Below, piece by piece: positions 5,666 through 6,472 of a stretch of DNA of 6,472 nucleotides (the first letter of the stretch is position 1; every line of letters starts with the position of its first letter). The stretch spans positions 1 to 6,472 of the forward strand of contig JAJRWJ010000362.1 of assembly GCA_024276805.1 (NCBI GenBank). The letters are read 5' to 3'. The DNA is from Gammaproteobacteria bacterium (GTDB lineage Bacteria > Pseudomonadota > Gammaproteobacteria > Methylococcales > Methylomonadaceae). The notes under the pieces are model-generated. The model ran no database searches, was not told the DNA's origin, and saw nothing but the letters and a program-made list of their open reading frames with translations. Both the position numbers and the translations under genes were made by a program.

Positions 5666-6187
5666 ATGCTCGATATTTCCGAAAGGGCGCGAAAAATAAA
5701 ATTGCTGATACTGGATGTCGATGGTGTGTTGACTGATGGCAGACTGTTTTTTGACGACCAGGGCAGAGAATACAAATCCTTTCATGCCCGGGATGGCCAC
5801 GGGATCAAACTGTTGCGCCAGAGTGGTGTCGAGGTGGCGGTCATTTCCGGACGGAGTTCCCGGGCGGTGCTGCTGCGTATGCAAAGCCTGGGTATCGAAT
5901 ATGTATATCAGGGGCAGGAAGACAAACTGCTGGCATTGCAGGAAATACTGCAGATTCTGGCGATCACGCCAGAGCAGGCGGCGCATGTCGGTGATGATCT
6001 GCCGGATTTGCCCATTATGCGTCGGGTCGGTCTGGCAATAGCGGTCGATGATGCCAATCTCGCGGTCAAGAAATATGCCCACTGGTGTACTTCACTGCCG
6101 GGGGGGCTGGGCGCGGTAAGGGAAGTATGTGATTTCATCATGCAGGCCCAGGGTAATCTGGAGGCTGCGATTCAATCCAGTCTGTAG
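5666..6187 (+). CDS. kdsC: 3-deoxy-D-manno-octulosonate-8-phosphate phosphatase KdsC
   Basis: Cytoplasmic HAD-superfamily phosphatase that removes phosphate from KDO 8-phosphate, giving the KDO used by KdsB. The 173-residue product is a minimal C0-type HAD enzyme with no large cap domain, in line with KdsC proteins that work as tetramers. Motif I is LILDVDGVLTDG at 15-26 (nucleophile Asp17, acid/base Asp19). Motif II is VISGRSS with Ser61, motif III is Lys87 in QEDKLL, and motif IV is VGDDLPDLP at 108-116 with Asp110/Asp111. The C-terminus GGLGAVREVCDFIMQAQG is typical of KdsC. E. coli KdsC (188) has about 15 more N-terminal residues. The ATG at 5666 is the only reasonable start, since an in-frame TGA lies at 5645. 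The region before it (AAAAAAGTAGAAATAAT) has no good Shine-Dalgarno sequence, which is unusual beside its neighbours. It follows the long spacer after kdsD and lies 3 nt before lptC. Confidence 0.96.
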   Translation: MLDISERARKIKLLILDVDGVLTDGRLFFDDQGREYKSFHARDGHGIKLLRQSGVEVAVISGRSSRAVLLRMQSLGIEYVYQGQEDKLLALQEILQILAITPEQAAHVGDDLPDLPIMRRVGLAIAVDDANLAVKKYAHWCTSLPGGLGAVREVCDFIMQAQGNLEAAIQSSL

Positions 6188-6190
6188 ACT

Positions 6191-6472
6191 ATGCCGCGAC
6201 AAATTACGGGTTATCTGCTGTTACTGCTGCTCGCCGCTTTCACCTGGTGGCTGGCGGAAAGATCCAGACCCGAGGAGCAGCACGAGGCGGTGCCTCCACA
6301 CAGTGCCGATTATTTCAGTACCGGGTATACGAAAATCGAGATGAATCTGCAGGGCAGGCCTGATAACAAGCTGGTTGCCAGGAAAATGATCCATTATGCA
6401 GACGACAATACCACGGAGCTGGAGCGACCGGTCATGACTTTTTACAAAATGGCTGCACCGGCCTGGCGGATC
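6191..6472 (+). CDS. lptC: LPS export system protein LptC (N-terminal part, cut by window edge)
   Basis: Bitopic inner-membrane protein of the Lpt machine. It receives LPS from the LptB2FG transporter and passes it to periplasmic LptA. I translated 94 codons from the ATG at 6191 to the window end with no stop. A single N-terminal membrane helix (YLLLLLLAAFTWWLA, residues 8-22) is followed by a charged linker and the beginning of the beta-jellyroll. The latter has the LptC-type pattern ADYFSTGYTKIEMNLQGRPD, then KLVARKMIHYADDNTTELERPVMTFY, comparable to E. coli LIAQHVEYYSDQAVSWFTQPVLTTF. About half of the usual ~190 residues is visible. The gap to kdsC is 3 nt and no clear Shine-Dalgarno is seen, so translation is probably coupled to kdsC. 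lptA, lptB and rpoN would be expected beyond the right edge. Confidence 0.92.
   Translation, partial: MPRQITGYLLLLLLAAFTWWLAERSRPEEQHEAVPPHSADYFSTGYTKIEMNLQGRPDNKLVARKMIHYADDNTTELERPVMTFYKMAAPAWRI

Overview
The window is the conserved gammaproteobacterial locus where the Mla phospholipid-transport operon and the KDO/LPS-export operon diverge, next to murA. Gene order, orientation and protein similarity to the E. coli murA / mlaBDEF / yrbG / kdsD / kdsC / lptC block point to a Gram-negative gammaproteobacterium. The proteins are clearly diverged from the enterobacterial ones, and I cannot name the genus. I see no mobile element, RNA gene, CRISPR array or sign of recent transfer.

Minus strand, reading from about 3175 down to 1: mlaF (ABC ATPase), mlaE (permease), mlaD (MCE substrate-binding ring) and mlaB (STAS regulator). 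The last three are tightly packed (1-nt gap, then a 4-nt overlap). After 77 nt comes murA, the first enzyme of peptidoglycan synthesis, whose N-terminal 214 codons run off the left edge. Two genes that E. coli has here are missing: mlaC (periplasmic lipid carrier, expected between mlaD and mlaB) and ibaG (BolA family, expected between mlaB and murA).

Positions 3176-3473 are a 298-nt AT-richer divergent promoter region. It holds a good sigma70-like promoter for the mla side and a weaker extended -10 for the other side.

Plus strand, 3474 to the right edge: yrbG (CaCA-family Ca2+/Na+ antiporter-like protein), kdsD (arabinose-5-phosphate isomerase), a 234-nt non-coding spacer, kdsC (KDO-8-phosphate phosphatase), then the first 94 codons of lptC (inner-membrane LPS export protein). 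KdsD and KdsC act on either side of KdsA in CMP-KDO synthesis, and LptC belongs to the machine that carries finished LPS outward. With Mla on the other strand, the locus groups cell-envelope building (peptidoglycan, LPS) with outer-membrane lipid-asymmetry maintenance.

The departures from the textbook layout are the missing mlaC, the missing ibaG, and the kdsD-kdsC spacer, which has three potential RNA hairpins upstream of a kdsC start with no clear Shine-Dalgarno. No wholly new system is evident; these are local variations on a well-known locus.
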